A stretch of DNA of 64,000 nucleotides from Dyadobacter koreensis (GTDB lineage: Bacteria; Bacteroidota; Bacteroidia; Cytophagales; Spirosomataceae), in the NCBI RefSeq assembly GCF_900108855.1, contig NZ_FNXY01000003.1, positions 186,001 through 250,000 of the forward strand, read 5' to 3'. The position numbers were made by a program, and so were the translations under genes. A model generated the notes under the pieces. It did no database searches. It had not been told where the DNA came from and saw only the letters and a list, made by a program, of their open reading frames with translations. This document shows positions 38,226 to 47,201 of this stretch, one piece after another (the stretch's first letter is position 1; each line of letters opens with the position of its first letter).

Positions 38226-39170
38226 ATGCAGCCAAATTTCATTTCAATACCGATTGGATACACATTTAGTTTTAACGAATCTCTATGGTTTTTGAACCGA
38301 AATTTCGACGATTGTCTTCACTCCGTTTCCACAAATCTTGTCAGAAAGGCTTTGCTGATCAACAACAAACCGTTGTTACTTGAAATTGCACAAAAGAATG
38401 ATTCATTGCAAATTGAAATTTTATCGGGTGACTATCAGAATGAGGACGAATCAGAAATCTCTGCTTACATAATCGAATGGCTTGATCTCGATCGCGACGT
38501 TTCTTTCTTTTACAAACTGCTAAACAGTGACGAACGACTGTCATATATGACACTCTCGTTTGCCGGACTTCGGCTGGTTGGCATACCTGACCTTTTCGAA
38601 GCGTTGTGCTGGGGTATCATCGGACAACAAATAAATCTGACATTCGCTTACAAATTGAAACGCAGACTTGTTGAAAAATATGGAACACAGATGGAGTTCG
38701 AAAACGAAGCCTACCACATTTTTCCAAGCTGCGAAGTTCTTGCAAAAGCTGATTTGCAAGACTTAAAAGCAATGCAGTTTTCTTCTAAAAAAGCAGAATA
38801 TATTATCGGACTCGCACAAATTTTTACCGATGGAAAACTTAGCAAGGGTATATTAAAATTGTTACCAGATGTGGCTGCCCGGCAAAAGGCATTGACCTCC
38901 ATAAAAGGAATCGGAGTCTGGACGGCTAATTATGCTTTGATGAAATGCTTGAAAGAACAAACCAGCATTCCCTATGGAGATACAGGACTGATGCAGGCAC
39001 TATTCACCCATCAGATTATCGAGCATAAGAAAGACTACGCGCCCGTTGAAAAGTTTTTTACAAATTTCGAGGGTTGGGAAAGTTATCTTGTCTTTTATTT
39101 GTGGAGAAGCCTGGCAAAAAATGACCAGTTAGATAATTCTTCTAAAGGTCAGATTGATTCGGCTTTCTAA
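38226..39170 (+). CDS. alkA: DNA-3-methyladenine glycosylase II (AlkA-like)
   Basis: A 314-aa base-excision glycosylase that removes alkylated purines. It has an AlkA_N-like beta domain (about residues 1-95) and a HhH-GPD domain (about 130-300) with LCWGIIGQQINL and the hairpin-helix motif SIKGIGVWTANYALMK; the catalytic aspartate follows as D in PYGDTGL. The ATG at 38226 is preferred to a TTG at 38118 buried in the upstream hairpin. Its 3' end overlaps the reconstructed alkB 3' end by 42 bp on the opposite strand. Confidence 0.85.
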   Translation: MQPNFISIPIGYTFSFNESLWFLNRNFDDCLHSVSTNLVRKALLINNKPLLLEIAQKNDSLQIEILSGDYQNEDESEISAYIIEWLDLDRDVSFFYKLLNSDERLSYMTLSFAGLRLVGIPDLFEALCWGIIGQQINLTFAYKLKRRLVEKYGTQMEFENEAYHIFPSCEVLAKADLQDLKAMQFSSKKAEYIIGLAQIFTDGKLSKGILKLLPDVAARQKALTSIKGIGVWTANYALMKCLKEQTSIPYGDTGLMQALFTHQIIEHKKDYAPVEKFFTNFEGWESYLVFYLWRSLAKNDQLDNSSKGQIDSAF

Positions 39171-39709
39171 AATTTTTGGCTCCTTTGGAACACGGTGATA
39201 CCAATGATGTTGCGTAGAACCAGCCATGAGCAAAAGCTGCCACTGCTCAAAAGTACTTTTTCTTTCAGATTTTGATCGGATTTGTTCTTGAACTGAAAAC
39301 TTCTGGAAACTCCAAAACTCACCGAGCCGATGACGGGATTTGGGCCAAGCTCTTTTTCATTGTCTTTATGCCAGCCCATACTATCGTTCCCATCTCGATA
39401 ATAATTCAATAAAACATTCGTGAAATTGCAACCCGCTTCACTTTCTATTCGCTCTTTGATCATCAGTAATTCCTTCGTCCAGATTTGTGGCAACATGGTG
39501 ATTCCCGAATAACGGTATGTTTTTTGTTCGCCATACCAAGCAGTCAGGCGAGGCTGCATAATTTCCTTCCCCATAATTTTTATCGGCTCTTGCTTCCATT
39601 GAATAGTCTCTTTCAGTATTTCAAATAATTCCCGGCTCTCACCTTCACTGAAAAAGTCAGGATAAAAATATACTTCTCCCTCCTGCGATAATAAATTTTC
39701 AGGCCTCAT
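39129..39709 (-). pseudogene. alkB: AlkB-like 2-oxoglutarate/Fe(II) DNA demethylase, frameshifted
   Basis: The frame from 39709 encodes a normal AlkB start (YFYPDFF, QPRLTAWYG, WHKDNEKELG with the HxD iron ligands near residues 115-117), but after LLSSGSF it diverges into unrelated residues and stops at 39167. Adding one base in the A-run 39232-39235 restores the family C-terminus LLMAGSTQHHWYHRVPK and SRINLTFRRII, ending at 39129; the intact length would be 193 aa. The lost part holds the distal iron histidine and the 2-oxoglutarate-binding arginines, so the broken form should be inactive. AlkB repairs 1-methyladenine and 3-methylcytosine. Confidence 0.8.
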
Positions 39710-39722
39710 TTGCTTTTTTTAT

Positions 39723-39992
39723 TCAAATCCAGTTCTTTCCTGCTTTCCAAAGTTTATATTTTTCAGGCAGACAGTTTCCGCATGGCCGGTAACCTTCGCT
39801 TAGCGCTTCCTGTTCGTTTTTGAAAAAAACGCGGTTTTCAAGCTTCATCTGCTTTCCTGATCCACACCTTAAAGTTCCGTAAATTTTGGCTTTTCGATAT
39901 CCGCCCAAAGTCACCTCACCCTCCTTTATAAGTTTCGCCAGGCTCCTCTTTCTTTCTTCCCTGTTTTCCCCCAGTTCGCTATGACGGACCAT
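39723..39992 (-). CDS. Stand-alone Ada-type zinc-binding domain protein
   Basis: An 89-aa protein matching the Ada metal-binding domain: IYGTLRCGSGKQMK, ENRVFF and EGYRPCGNC, which supply zinc-site cysteines. In Ada this domain takes methyl groups from phosphotriesters. The AraC-type and methyltransferase domains of full Ada are absent. It sits 13 bp upstream of alkB on the same strand, so an alkylation sensor or repair role is likely. Such short Ada-N proteins are known, but their activity is not established. Confidence 0.75.
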   Translation of the reverse strand: MVRHSELGENREERKRSLAKLIKEGEVTLGGYRKAKIYGTLRCGSGKQMKLENRVFFKNEQEALSEGYRPCGNCLPEKYKLWKAGKNWI

Positions 39993-40120
39993 GCTTTAAA
40001 ACTATTTTTTTCAAAAGTATGCTTTCCTAAAATCTTGCCAAACCTGAATCTTGCTAAAAACCTATTCGTCTCTATACCGCTATGAAGGTAAATTCCCAGA
40101 CTATCCAGGCGTTTATTCAA

Positions 40121-40725
40121 CTGAATCAGGAACGTACATTCTTTGATTAATTTTAAATAATTATATCAAATTGATGCATCATAAATAACCACTTTTCGGT
40201 TTTGTTATCGTAAAAGATTTCGCCATCAAAAGTTAAAAATACCACCGACCGCTCTTCTCACCCTGACCTGATTAGCGTATATATTGTCAGCATAATCATG
40301 ACATGGATCACGGAGCATCCCATGCGCCGCATTTACAGCAATGCAGACAGAAAACAGTTGATATCCAAGACTTTCTCCGTCCAAAACTGATGAAGGAAAT
40401 TGTTACGTCAGATCTTAAATCCAGCTAAAATCTGATTTGTGTCAATGATTTATCAGCCAGGGAATACTCTGCCATATTGTTATTGGGATTTTGAAGCACA
40501 TTGTTCTTTCTGGTCAGCGACGCAGTGAAAATCTCCAGCGATTATACCTTATGGAACTGCTGAAAATGAAAGCCGTTATGCAAGCTGAGGCTTTTTGAAC
40601 TTATAAATTCGACAACCAAAAAGGCGGCCTTCACCAAGCAGAAGCCTCTGCTGAAAATCTAAACAGACAACTCTGTACGTAAAATACGAGCTGATCAATT
40701 GCTATCAAACACTCAAGACAATATT
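40121..40725. other. Non-coding stretch with gene-like fragments
   Basis: This 605-bp gap has no intact gene. A 41-codon plus-strand fragment (from the ATG near 40303, with DHGASHAPHLQQ) and other short open pieces further on look like decayed coding sequence, but no family could be named. No terminator was recognised for the kinase gene that ends at 40726. Confidence 0.3.
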
Positions 40726-43700
40726 TCAGGAAGTTGCGATCTGCAACTGAAGCGACCACTTCTCCAACATCAGAATCAGTTCTTCCAATTTCACAGGCTT
40801 GCTAATATAATCATCCATTCCCGCTGCAAGACATCGATCCTTGTCTTCCTGCAAAGCATTAGCCGTCATAGCGATGATATAAGGTTTTACGGGAAACTTT
40901 ATCTTGATGCGTTGCGTCGCTTCCAGGCCATCCATTATCGGCATCTGAACATCCATAAAAATAATGTCAAGATGTTTCTGCTCACTGATTTTGATAGCTT
41001 TTAAACCGTCCTCAACCAAAGCCGCTGCGTATCCTAACTTGGAAAGGGCATTCATGATAAAAATCTGATTTACACGGTTATCTTCCGCCACAAGAATTGA
41101 TAAAGGATATTTCTTGGAAAAATCCAAGTGGAGAATATTTTTTGATTCTTTGGATATCCCTGTTGGAAGCTTGGTCAAAGTCTTGACTTTTACCAGCTCA
41201 CTCATCAGTGCCTTCAACAAAGTATCCTGTTTGACAGGTTTCGATAACACTGAGCAGAATAATTCCGGATTGTTCACTTGCGTTTCGCCGAAGCGCGAAC
41301 TTAATAGAATTACGGGTAAGCCATGATAATTTTCAGAGATCAGATTACCTAGTTCAATTCCGTCCATTTCCGGCATTTCATTGTCTGTAATCACAAGAGA
41401 AAACTCCTCACTTTTCAGAATATCAAGTGCCTGCCTGCCCGAATTGGCTAATACCGGACTAAGCTTCCACAACACAAGCTGTTCTTTCAGAACGCGTAGA
41501 CTTGTAAGATTATCGTCGACGATCAAGATTTTACTTCCCTCAAAATCTTTTAGAAAATCAAGTTCATATCCCGACCGCAGCGCCCGATTAACGCCAACAA
41601 TAATCGAAAAATGAAAGTTACTACCTTTACCGTCAATACTTTTAACGCTAATTTCCCCACCCATTAACCCTACCAGTTTTTCACAGATTGCAAGACCCAA
41701 ACCAGTACCTCCATACTGCCTCGTGGTTGACGAATCGACTTGCGAAAAAGCTTTGAACAATCGATCCATTTTATTTTCAGGGATACCTATTCCTGTATCA
41801 CGTACGTCAAACCCAACTTCCACAAAATCAACCCCGCTGTTAGCCAGACTTACATGTAAAAAAACTTCTCCTTCTCTGGTGAACTTAAGTGCATTGCCGA
41901 TCAGATTAATCAATACCTGTCGAAGACGCAAACCATCACCTATAAGCTGAACAGGAACATCCTGATCAATCTGGTAAATCAAATCAAGCTTTGGATCAGC
42001 AATGCTTGTCACAACCAAATCCATTACCTCCTCAACACAAGTTCTGATATTGAAATCTCCTCGTTCTAATTCCATATTACCAGACTCAATCTTGGAAAAA
42101 TCCAGAATATCATTTATAACTGCCAGAAGATCTTCCCCGCAGGCCCGAATAGATTTCGTAAAATTTTGTTGTTCTTCATTCAGGGGAGTTTCCGCCAGCA
42201 GGGCAGACATCCCGATCACGCCGTTCATCGGTGTCCTGATCTCGTGGCTCATCGTTGCTAAGAAAGCACTTTTCGCGTTATTAGCCAGTTCAGCCTTTTG
42301 AACTGCTTTTTTCTCCTCAATAATTGAATATTCCAATTGTTGCGTACGCTCTCGGATCTGCTTCTCCAGTGCCCTCTTCTGCACTCTGATGGAATAGGTC
42401 CTTATTTTGTAAAATGCGATTGCTGAACCGATTAGAAGTATGAACCCACCGAGTTTAAACCACCATGTCAGCCAGAAAGGAGGCGTTATGATAACCTCGA
42501 CAGAATTTCCCAGTTCGTTCCAGACACCATCGTTATTGGACCCTTTAACACGAAAAATATATGTTCCCGGATTCAAGTTCGTATATGTTGCCGTTCGCTT
42601 GTTTCCAATATAGTTCCAGTCTTTATCAAATCCTTCCAATTTGTAGGCATATCTGTTTTTAGACGGAACAGTATAGCTTAATGCAGCAAATTCGAAAGTA
42701 AAAACGGATTGATCGTAGGACAATGTAATTCTTTTAGTTTCATTAATATCCTTTTCCAGGGTGCCGGTTTCATCTCCTGCAGCGACCGGCTTATTAAAAA
42801 TCTGAAACCCTGTAATGTAGACCGGCGGGATAAAACTATTTTCTCTGATACTGTCGGGATAAAAGGTAGTGAAACCGTTGACTCCGCCAAAAAACATCTG
42901 TCCATCTGCTGTCTGGAAAGAAGAATTATCCCGGAATTCATTTCCTTGCAAGCCATCGGATGGTGAAAAATTTTTGAAAGTTTTTTTATCAGGATTAAAC
43001 TGAGACAGACCTTTGTTTGTACTGAGCCACAAATCATTATCCTTATCTTTCCTGATTGCAAAAACAACGTTGCTCGCCAGCCCGTCTTTTTCTGTAAAAG
43101 ATGTGAAAGTCTGATTTTTCCTGTCAAAATAATTCAACCCTCCACCGACGGTACCCAGCCATAAATTTCCATTATCCGCTTCAAGAATTGATTGAATTTT
43201 ATCGTGTGAAAGACTTTTTTTATTACGAACATCTCTTTGATAATGTATAAAATGTTTTCTGTCCGGCGTAAGCAGATTGAGTCCGTTGTATGTACCTACC
43301 CATATATTGCCTTTCCTGTCCTGAAAAACAGTAGTTACAATATCGTCGCTTAAACTTGTTTTGGACAGCGGATTATGGCGATACCTTGTTATTTTTCCTG
43401 TTTTATTGTCATAAAAATTCAGTCCGCCCTTCCATGTCCCCAGCCAGATATTCCCGTCTCGGTCTCTGAAAATGTTATTTACATCTGAAATGGACAGACT
43501 GTTCTGATCATTTTCTTTGGGCAGGTGATGTTCTGCAACGCCTGTTTTTACATTAAAAAAATCAAACCCACCGTTGTGGAACCCCAGGGCAAGTACATCC
43601 TGTGAGATCTGGGTGATTGCAATGACGTAATCATTACTTATTGATTTTGGATTGCTTGCATCATTTCTGAAATGCCTGAATGTTTTAGTTTTCCTGTTGA

Positions 43701-44871
43701 AGAGATCTAAGCCACCGCCATCGGTACCGATCCATATATAATCATCGATTAAATCTCCCTTAATTGCCAGTACGGTGTTGTTGCTCAAACTGTTGGGATT
43801 ACCGGGAATCTGTTTATATGACGTAAATTTTTCACCGAATTTCGGCAAAAAGTTAACTCCTCCGGCATAAGTACCTAACCAAACATTTCCGGCATCATCC
43901 GGGTAAATGGAGTAAATAGAATTATTGCTGAGTGTGGAATTGTCGTTAGGATTTTGCGAATAATTGGTAAAACGTCCCGTTCGAAAACTATAAACGCTTA
44001 CACCTCCGTTTTCCGTACCAATCCAGATATTCCCATCGTCTGATTCATTAATCGCAAGAATATCGTTGTGGGCTATACTGCTGCCATCCTTCGGATTGTT
44101 GAGAAAATTCGTAAAAGAATCCGTCTTAAAATTGTAAAGCGACACTCCCCCTCCGTGGGTGCCTACCCACAGATTTCCCCGGCTGTCGGTAAAGAGGGTT
44201 ATGATCCAGTCCGATACCAGACTCTTTTTATTCTCTGAATCATTGAAGTAACCAGTAGTTTTACCGCCCGGCAGCTCAAATTTAAAAAGACCTTGATCTG
44301 TGCCCAGCCATAGTGCTCCGTTTTTGTCTTCTGTGACCTGATATACATACGCATAGGCTAATCCATATCTTTTCTTGCCTATGTGTTGATAGGAAATATA
44401 CTTTCCGGTTTGAACATTAAAAAGAAACAAACCTTGATTGGTAGCCAGCCAAATCCGGTTTTTACTGTCCTGAAAAATATCTTGAATATCATGATTCCCA
44501 TTTTTATCCGGATAGTGAACAAAACTGTTTTTTTCCCGATCAAATTTATCGAGACCGTTCGACGTACCGATCCATAGATTTCCTTCTTTGTCTTCAAGAA
44601 TATCCTGAATGTAGCTGTCAGTTATGCTCGAACTGTCATTCGGGTCATGTTTGTAATGTATAAATTCATAGCCGTCATATTTATTGAGACCATCCTCACT
44701 GCCAAACCACATAAACCCTCGCCTATCTTTCAAAATAGCACTGATATGGCTCTGTGACAGACCATCATTTGTGGTTATATGTTTAAATCTGGGATTTGGT
44801 ATTTGTGCAAAACAGGGACAAGAACCTAATAAAAAAAGCCATACAACAGTAACAGGTAATTTTGCTTTCAT
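40726..44871 (-). CDS. Propeller-type hybrid sensor histidine kinase with two receiver domains
   Basis: A 1381-aa hybrid two-component protein. A signal peptide (residues 1-22) precedes about 14 Reg_prop repeats ([24 protein letters not shown] units) forming two periplasmic beta-propellers to about residue 700, a Y_Y_Y domain (about 730-795) and one membrane helix (about 800-820). HisKA follows with [11 protein letters not shown] (H876), then HATPase (DTGIGIPE near 1027, GGTGLGLA near 1055). Receiver domains carry D1163 ([10 protein letters not shown]) and D1307 ([10 protein letters not shown]). Unlike classical Bacteroides HTCS proteins there is no AraC-type HTH, so the output must pass to another protein. 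No SusCD genes are adjacent. Ligand unknown. Confidence 0.9.
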   Translation of the reverse strand: MKAKLPVTVVWLFLLGSCPCFAQIPNPRFKHITTNDGLSQSHISAILKDRRGFMWFGSEDGLNKYDGYEFIHYKHDPNDSSSITDSYIQDILEDKEGNLWIGTSNGLDKFDREKNSFVHYPDKNGNHDIQDIFQDSKNRIWLATNQGLFLFNVQTGKYISYQHIGKKRYGLAYAYVYQVTEDKNGALWLGTDQGLFKFELPGGKTTGYFNDSENKKSLVSDWIITLFTDSRGNLWVGTHGGGVSLYNFKTDSFTNFLNNPKDGSSIAHNDILAINESDDGNIWIGTENGGVSVYSFRTGRFTNYSQNPNDNSTLSNNSIYSIYPDDAGNVWLGTYAGGVNFLPKFGEKFTSYKQIPGNPNSLSNNTVLAIKGDLIDDYIWIGTDGGGLDLFNRKTKTFRHFRNDASNPKSISNDYVIAITQISQDVLALGFHNGGFDFFNVKTGVAEHHLPKENDQNSLSISDVNNIFRDRDGNIWLGTWKGGLNFYDNKTGKITRYRHNPLSKTSLSDDIVTTVFQDRKGNIWVGTYNGLNLLTPDRKHFIHYQRDVRNKKSLSHDKIQSILEADNGNLWLGTVGGGLNYFDRKNQTFTSFTEKDGLASNVVFAIRKDKDNDLWLSTNKGLSQFNPDKKTFKNFSPSDGLQGNEFRDNSSFQTADGQMFFGGVNGFTTFYPDSIRENSFIPPVYITGFQIFNKPVAAGDETGTLEKDINETKRITLSYDQSVFTFEFAALSYTVPSKNRYAYKLEGFDKDWNYIGNKRTATYTNLNPGTYIFRVKGSNNDGVWNELGNSVEVIITPPFWLTWWFKLGGFILLIGSAIAFYKIRTYSIRVQKRALEKQIRERTQQLEYSIIEEKKAVQKAELANNAKSAFLATMSHEIRTPMNGVIGMSALLAETPLNEEQQNFTKSIRACGEDLLAVINDILDFSKIESGNMELERGDFNIRTCVEEVMDLVVTSIADPKLDLIYQIDQDVPVQLIGDGLRLRQVLINLIGNALKFTREGEVFLHVSLANSGVDFVEVGFDVRDTGIGIPENKMDRLFKAFSQVDSSTTRQYGGTGLGLAICEKLVGLMGGEISVKSIDGKGSNFHFSIIVGVNRALRSGYELDFLKDFEGSKILIVDDNLTSLRVLKEQLVLWKLSPVLANSGRQALDILKSEEFSLVITDNEMPEMDGIELGNLISENYHGLPVILLSSRFGETQVNNPELFCSVLSKPVKQDTLLKALMSELVKVKTLTKLPTGISKESKNILHLDFSKKYPLSILVAEDNRVNQIFIMNALSKLGYAAALVEDGLKAIKISEQKHLDIIFMDVQMPIMDGLEATQRIKIKFPVKPYIIAMTANALQEDKDRCLAAGMDDYISKPVKLEELILMLEKWSLQLQIATS

Positions 44872-44933
44872 CGCGTGTTGGGCTATTATTATCTGAGGAG
44901 TCTTAAATCTTTAAAAACGCTGGCCAATTCAAA

Positions 44934-44949
44934 ATAGAACAAGTTCTAT
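44934..44949. promoter_or_regulatory. Palindrome upstream of the propeller kinase gene
   Basis: ATAGAAC-AA-GTTCTAT is a perfect 7-bp inverted repeat 63-78 bp upstream of the kinase ATG, next to a degenerate -7-like TATTTTG on the minus strand. The 334-bp intergenic region 44872-45205 shows nothing else clear. It could be a regulator site. Confidence 0.35.
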
Positions 44950-45205
44950 CATATTCTAAATTTAAACATATTTCTTGTTTCTAGATCTTTTTTGGCTTGC
45001 AATATTACCTTCTGCGATTGATCAGACAGTTTGAAACTTCTAACCTTACGATCCGAAAGTATTACTATTTTTTTAACAGAAAATACCATACCACTATTTC
45101 GGTTTTCCAAATGATGATGGAAAAACTTAATTTTTCACTGCTGACACACAGTTGTCATTTCACCGTGCGTGATTTGCATATCATCATTAATTAAATCTTT
45201 GAAAT

Positions 45206-45721
45206 ATGGAAACGAATGTAAAGTCTTCGGAAACACTGTCGAACCTGGTTATTACTCCCGAAGTGTTGTTGGAACACTGGCAAGCGCACCGGCGCCTTAC
45301 CCGTCGGGCTATTGAAGCATTTCCTGAGGATGATTTTTACAATTTTTCCATTGGAGGTATGCGCCCTTTTGCTAAACTTACTATGGAAATGATTGTACTT
45401 GCTGCTCCCGGTATCAACGGAATCGTTTCAGGAAATTGGTCATCTGAAAAATTCCCGTCCGACTTTTCAACACCACCACCGGCGACAAAAAAAGAAGTCC
45501 TCACTCTTTGGGACTCGGTAACTGAAGAGATCAATGAATTATGGCCGCAAATCCCGGCAGGCCGGTTCCAGGAAAATGATCTGGCCTTTGGCATGTATGA
45601 GGGCACCGTTCAATATATGCTGTTTTATATGATCGAAAACGAAGTTCACCATCGTGGCCAGTGTTACGTTTATCTCCGCGCACTCGACATTGAACCTCCT
45701 GCGTTCTGGGACAGAAGCTAA
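45206..45721 (+). CDS. DinB-fold family protein
   Basis: A 171-aa member of the DinB/YfiT superfamily, with an HWQAHRRLTRRAIEAF helix near residue 24 and the C-terminal ENEVHHRGQCYVYLRALDIEP motif that provides metal-binding histidines. It is only weakly similar to the DinB-fold protein at 11243. It converges on the signalling operon, with a perfect palindrome between them. Likely a metal-dependent small-molecule or thiol transferase; substrate unknown. Confidence 0.75.
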   Translation: METNVKSSETLSNLVITPEVLLEHWQAHRRLTRRAIEAFPEDDFYNFSIGGMRPFAKLTMEMIVLAAPGINGIVSGNWSSEKFPSDFSTPPPATKKEVLTLWDSVTEEINELWPQIPAGRFQENDLAFGMYEGTVQYMLFYMIENEVHHRGQCYVYLRALDIEPPAFWDRS

Positions 45722-45737
45722 TAATAATTACTATATG

Positions 45738-45759
45738 GTAGGTCCGGTACCGGACCTAC
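45738..45759. terminator. Perfect 22-bp palindrome at convergent 3' ends
   Basis: An 11-bp arm GTAGGTCCGGT is followed directly by its exact complement to 45759 (centre GGTACC). The minus-strand stop codon TAG of the response-regulator gene (45756-45758) lies inside it. With no spacer the RNA hairpin would need a 4-base loop. T-runs are weak, so it is a possible bidirectional terminator or protein site. Confidence 0.55.
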
Positions 45760-46763
45760 TGATCTATTTCGTCGGTTTTTCCTGCTATACATCGGATCAC
45801 AGTATCCAGCTCCTTTACGGAAGTAAGCATTTTGTCAAGAAACTCCCTTTGCTCAACTTCAGTGTTTTCATAATTGGTAGCCAGATCGATCAGGCTCATC
45901 AACCTCGCTACAGGTGCTCTGAAGACATGGGATTGCATCCAGGCAATTTCCCGTAACTTTTTATTTTTATCTTCAATTTCGAGGATGTATTTCAAACGTT
46001 CAGTAACGTCATTAACCAATACAACCCGGCCGTCGATGTTGTCAAGCTGAATTGCATTACTTTGAATTTCGGCCCATATAATCTCTCCGTTTTTCTTGCA
46101 GTGCCTGAAAATGCCGCCATAATGAACATCGGTCTTGTTCCGCAAAAGGGAGATTTGCTCATCAAGTTTTGGCAAATCTTCGACCGGCCTGATCTCACGA
46201 ATAGTCATTGTCAGAAATTCCTCGTAGCTATATCCATAATGCCTGATTGCCGCATTATTGACATTTAGAAAGCGAAGCGTATTGATATCATAAACCCACA
46301 TCGGCTGCGGACTAAGCTGAAAAAGATCGCTGTATCGTTTTTGAGATTCTTCAAGTTCGAGCGATTTCTTTTTACGCTCTATGCTGTACAGAATACTTTT
46401 AAAAAGAGAAGAAGCAGTAAGATCGTCTTTAAGCAAATAATCAGCGACACCGAGCGAAAGAGATCTGACACTGAATGCGACATCGGGATAGCCGGTAAGG
46501 ATAATTATCGGTATCCCCGAACTAATCGCAAGGATCTCCGTAATTAATTCCTCCCCGCTTTTGTCTGGCAACGAAAGGTCAAGCAGGATTACGTTGATAG
46601 CCCAACCCGTTTCTTTCAAAAATTGCTCTCCCTCTTTGAAGTTTTTAGCCTGAAAAATCTCCGGAAGATAGATTTGATCTTCTAGAAAATCCTCGATCAG
46701 AGCAAAATCTCCGGGGTTATCCTCAATGACCAGTATCCGATATATGTTATTATCCTTTTCCAT
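45756..46763 (-). CDS. Response regulator with PAS domain and kinase-like tail lacking ATPase
   Basis: A 335-aa protein. An N-terminal receiver domain (residues about 10-130; phospho-Asp in LLDLSLPDKSG near residue 61) is followed by a PAS domain (about 142-262, FQLSPQPMWVYD). A HisKA-like helix, AWMQSHVFRAPVARLMSLID, ends the protein without any HATPase domain. The tail matches the dimerisation/phospho-His region (H in SHV), so it might be phosphorylated by a separate kinase, such as the neighbour two genes upstream. Six bases separate it from the single-domain regulator gene. Confidence 0.85.
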   Translation of the reverse strand: MEKDNNIYRILVIEDNPGDFALIEDFLEDQIYLPEIFQAKNFKEGEQFLKETGWAINVILLDLSLPDKSGEELITEILAISSGIPIIILTGYPDVAFSVRSLSLGVADYLLKDDLTASSLFKSILYSIERKKKSLELEESQKRYSDLFQLSPQPMWVYDINTLRFLNVNNAAIRHYGYSYEEFLTMTIREIRPVEDLPKLDEQISLLRNKTDVHYGGIFRHCKKNGEIIWAEIQSNAIQLDNIDGRVVLVNDVTERLKYILEIEDKNKKLREIAWMQSHVFRAPVARLMSLIDLATNYENTEVEQREFLDKMLTSVKELDTVIRCIAGKTDEIDQ

Positions 46764-46769
46764 CTACTG

Positions 46770-47201
46770 TTATTTAGCTGACGGAAGTTTGACGACATTG
46801 ATCCAGAAATTCTCGATAGTGGAAACCACGTTCAAAAAACTTTCAGACTCGACCGGCTTGGTTATATAACAGTTCGCGTGATTGCTGTAAGATTTATTTA
46901 TATCCGTGTCTGATGATGATGTAGTTAGCATGATGACAGGGATATGCTTTAATTTTTCATTTGTTTTGATGTAGTGAAGTACCTCGTGCCCGTTTTTTCT
47001 GGGAAGATTTACATCAAGTAAAATTAAATCAGGGGCGTCAGCACTTACAAATTTGCGTTTCTGGTTTAAAAAATCAAGGGCTTGTTCTCCATCTCGGACC
47101 ACACTGACTTTATTAACAGTTTTCCCCTCCAGCAACGCTTCCGTCGTCAGTAAAATATCACCCTCATTGTCTTCTACCAGTAAAATATGAATGCTTTTCA
47201 T
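46770..47201 (-). CDS. Single-domain response regulator (Rcp1-like)
   Basis: A 143-aa receiver-only protein: HILLVEDNEGD at the start, phospho-Asp in LILLDVNLPRKNG near residue 62, T in MLTTSSSD and K in YITKPVES. This form resembles the Rcp1-type regulators that pair with multi-PAS or phytochrome-like kinases. Its ATG overlaps the stop of the kinase gene by 4 bp, so the pair is translationally coupled. With no output domain, it probably relays phosphate or binds a target protein. Confidence 0.9.
   Translation of the reverse strand: MKSIHILLVEDNEGDILLTTEALLEGKTVNKVSVVRDGEQALDFLNQKRKFVSADAPDLILLDVNLPRKNGHEVLHYIKTNEKLKHIPVIMLTTSSSDTDINKSYSNHANCYITKPVESESFLNVVSTIENFWINVVKLPSAK

Noticed and set aside
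39926..40120. 64-codon minus-strand frame overlapping the Ada-domain gene
   Set aside because: Overlaps the well-supported Ada zinc-domain gene in another frame and shows no motif.
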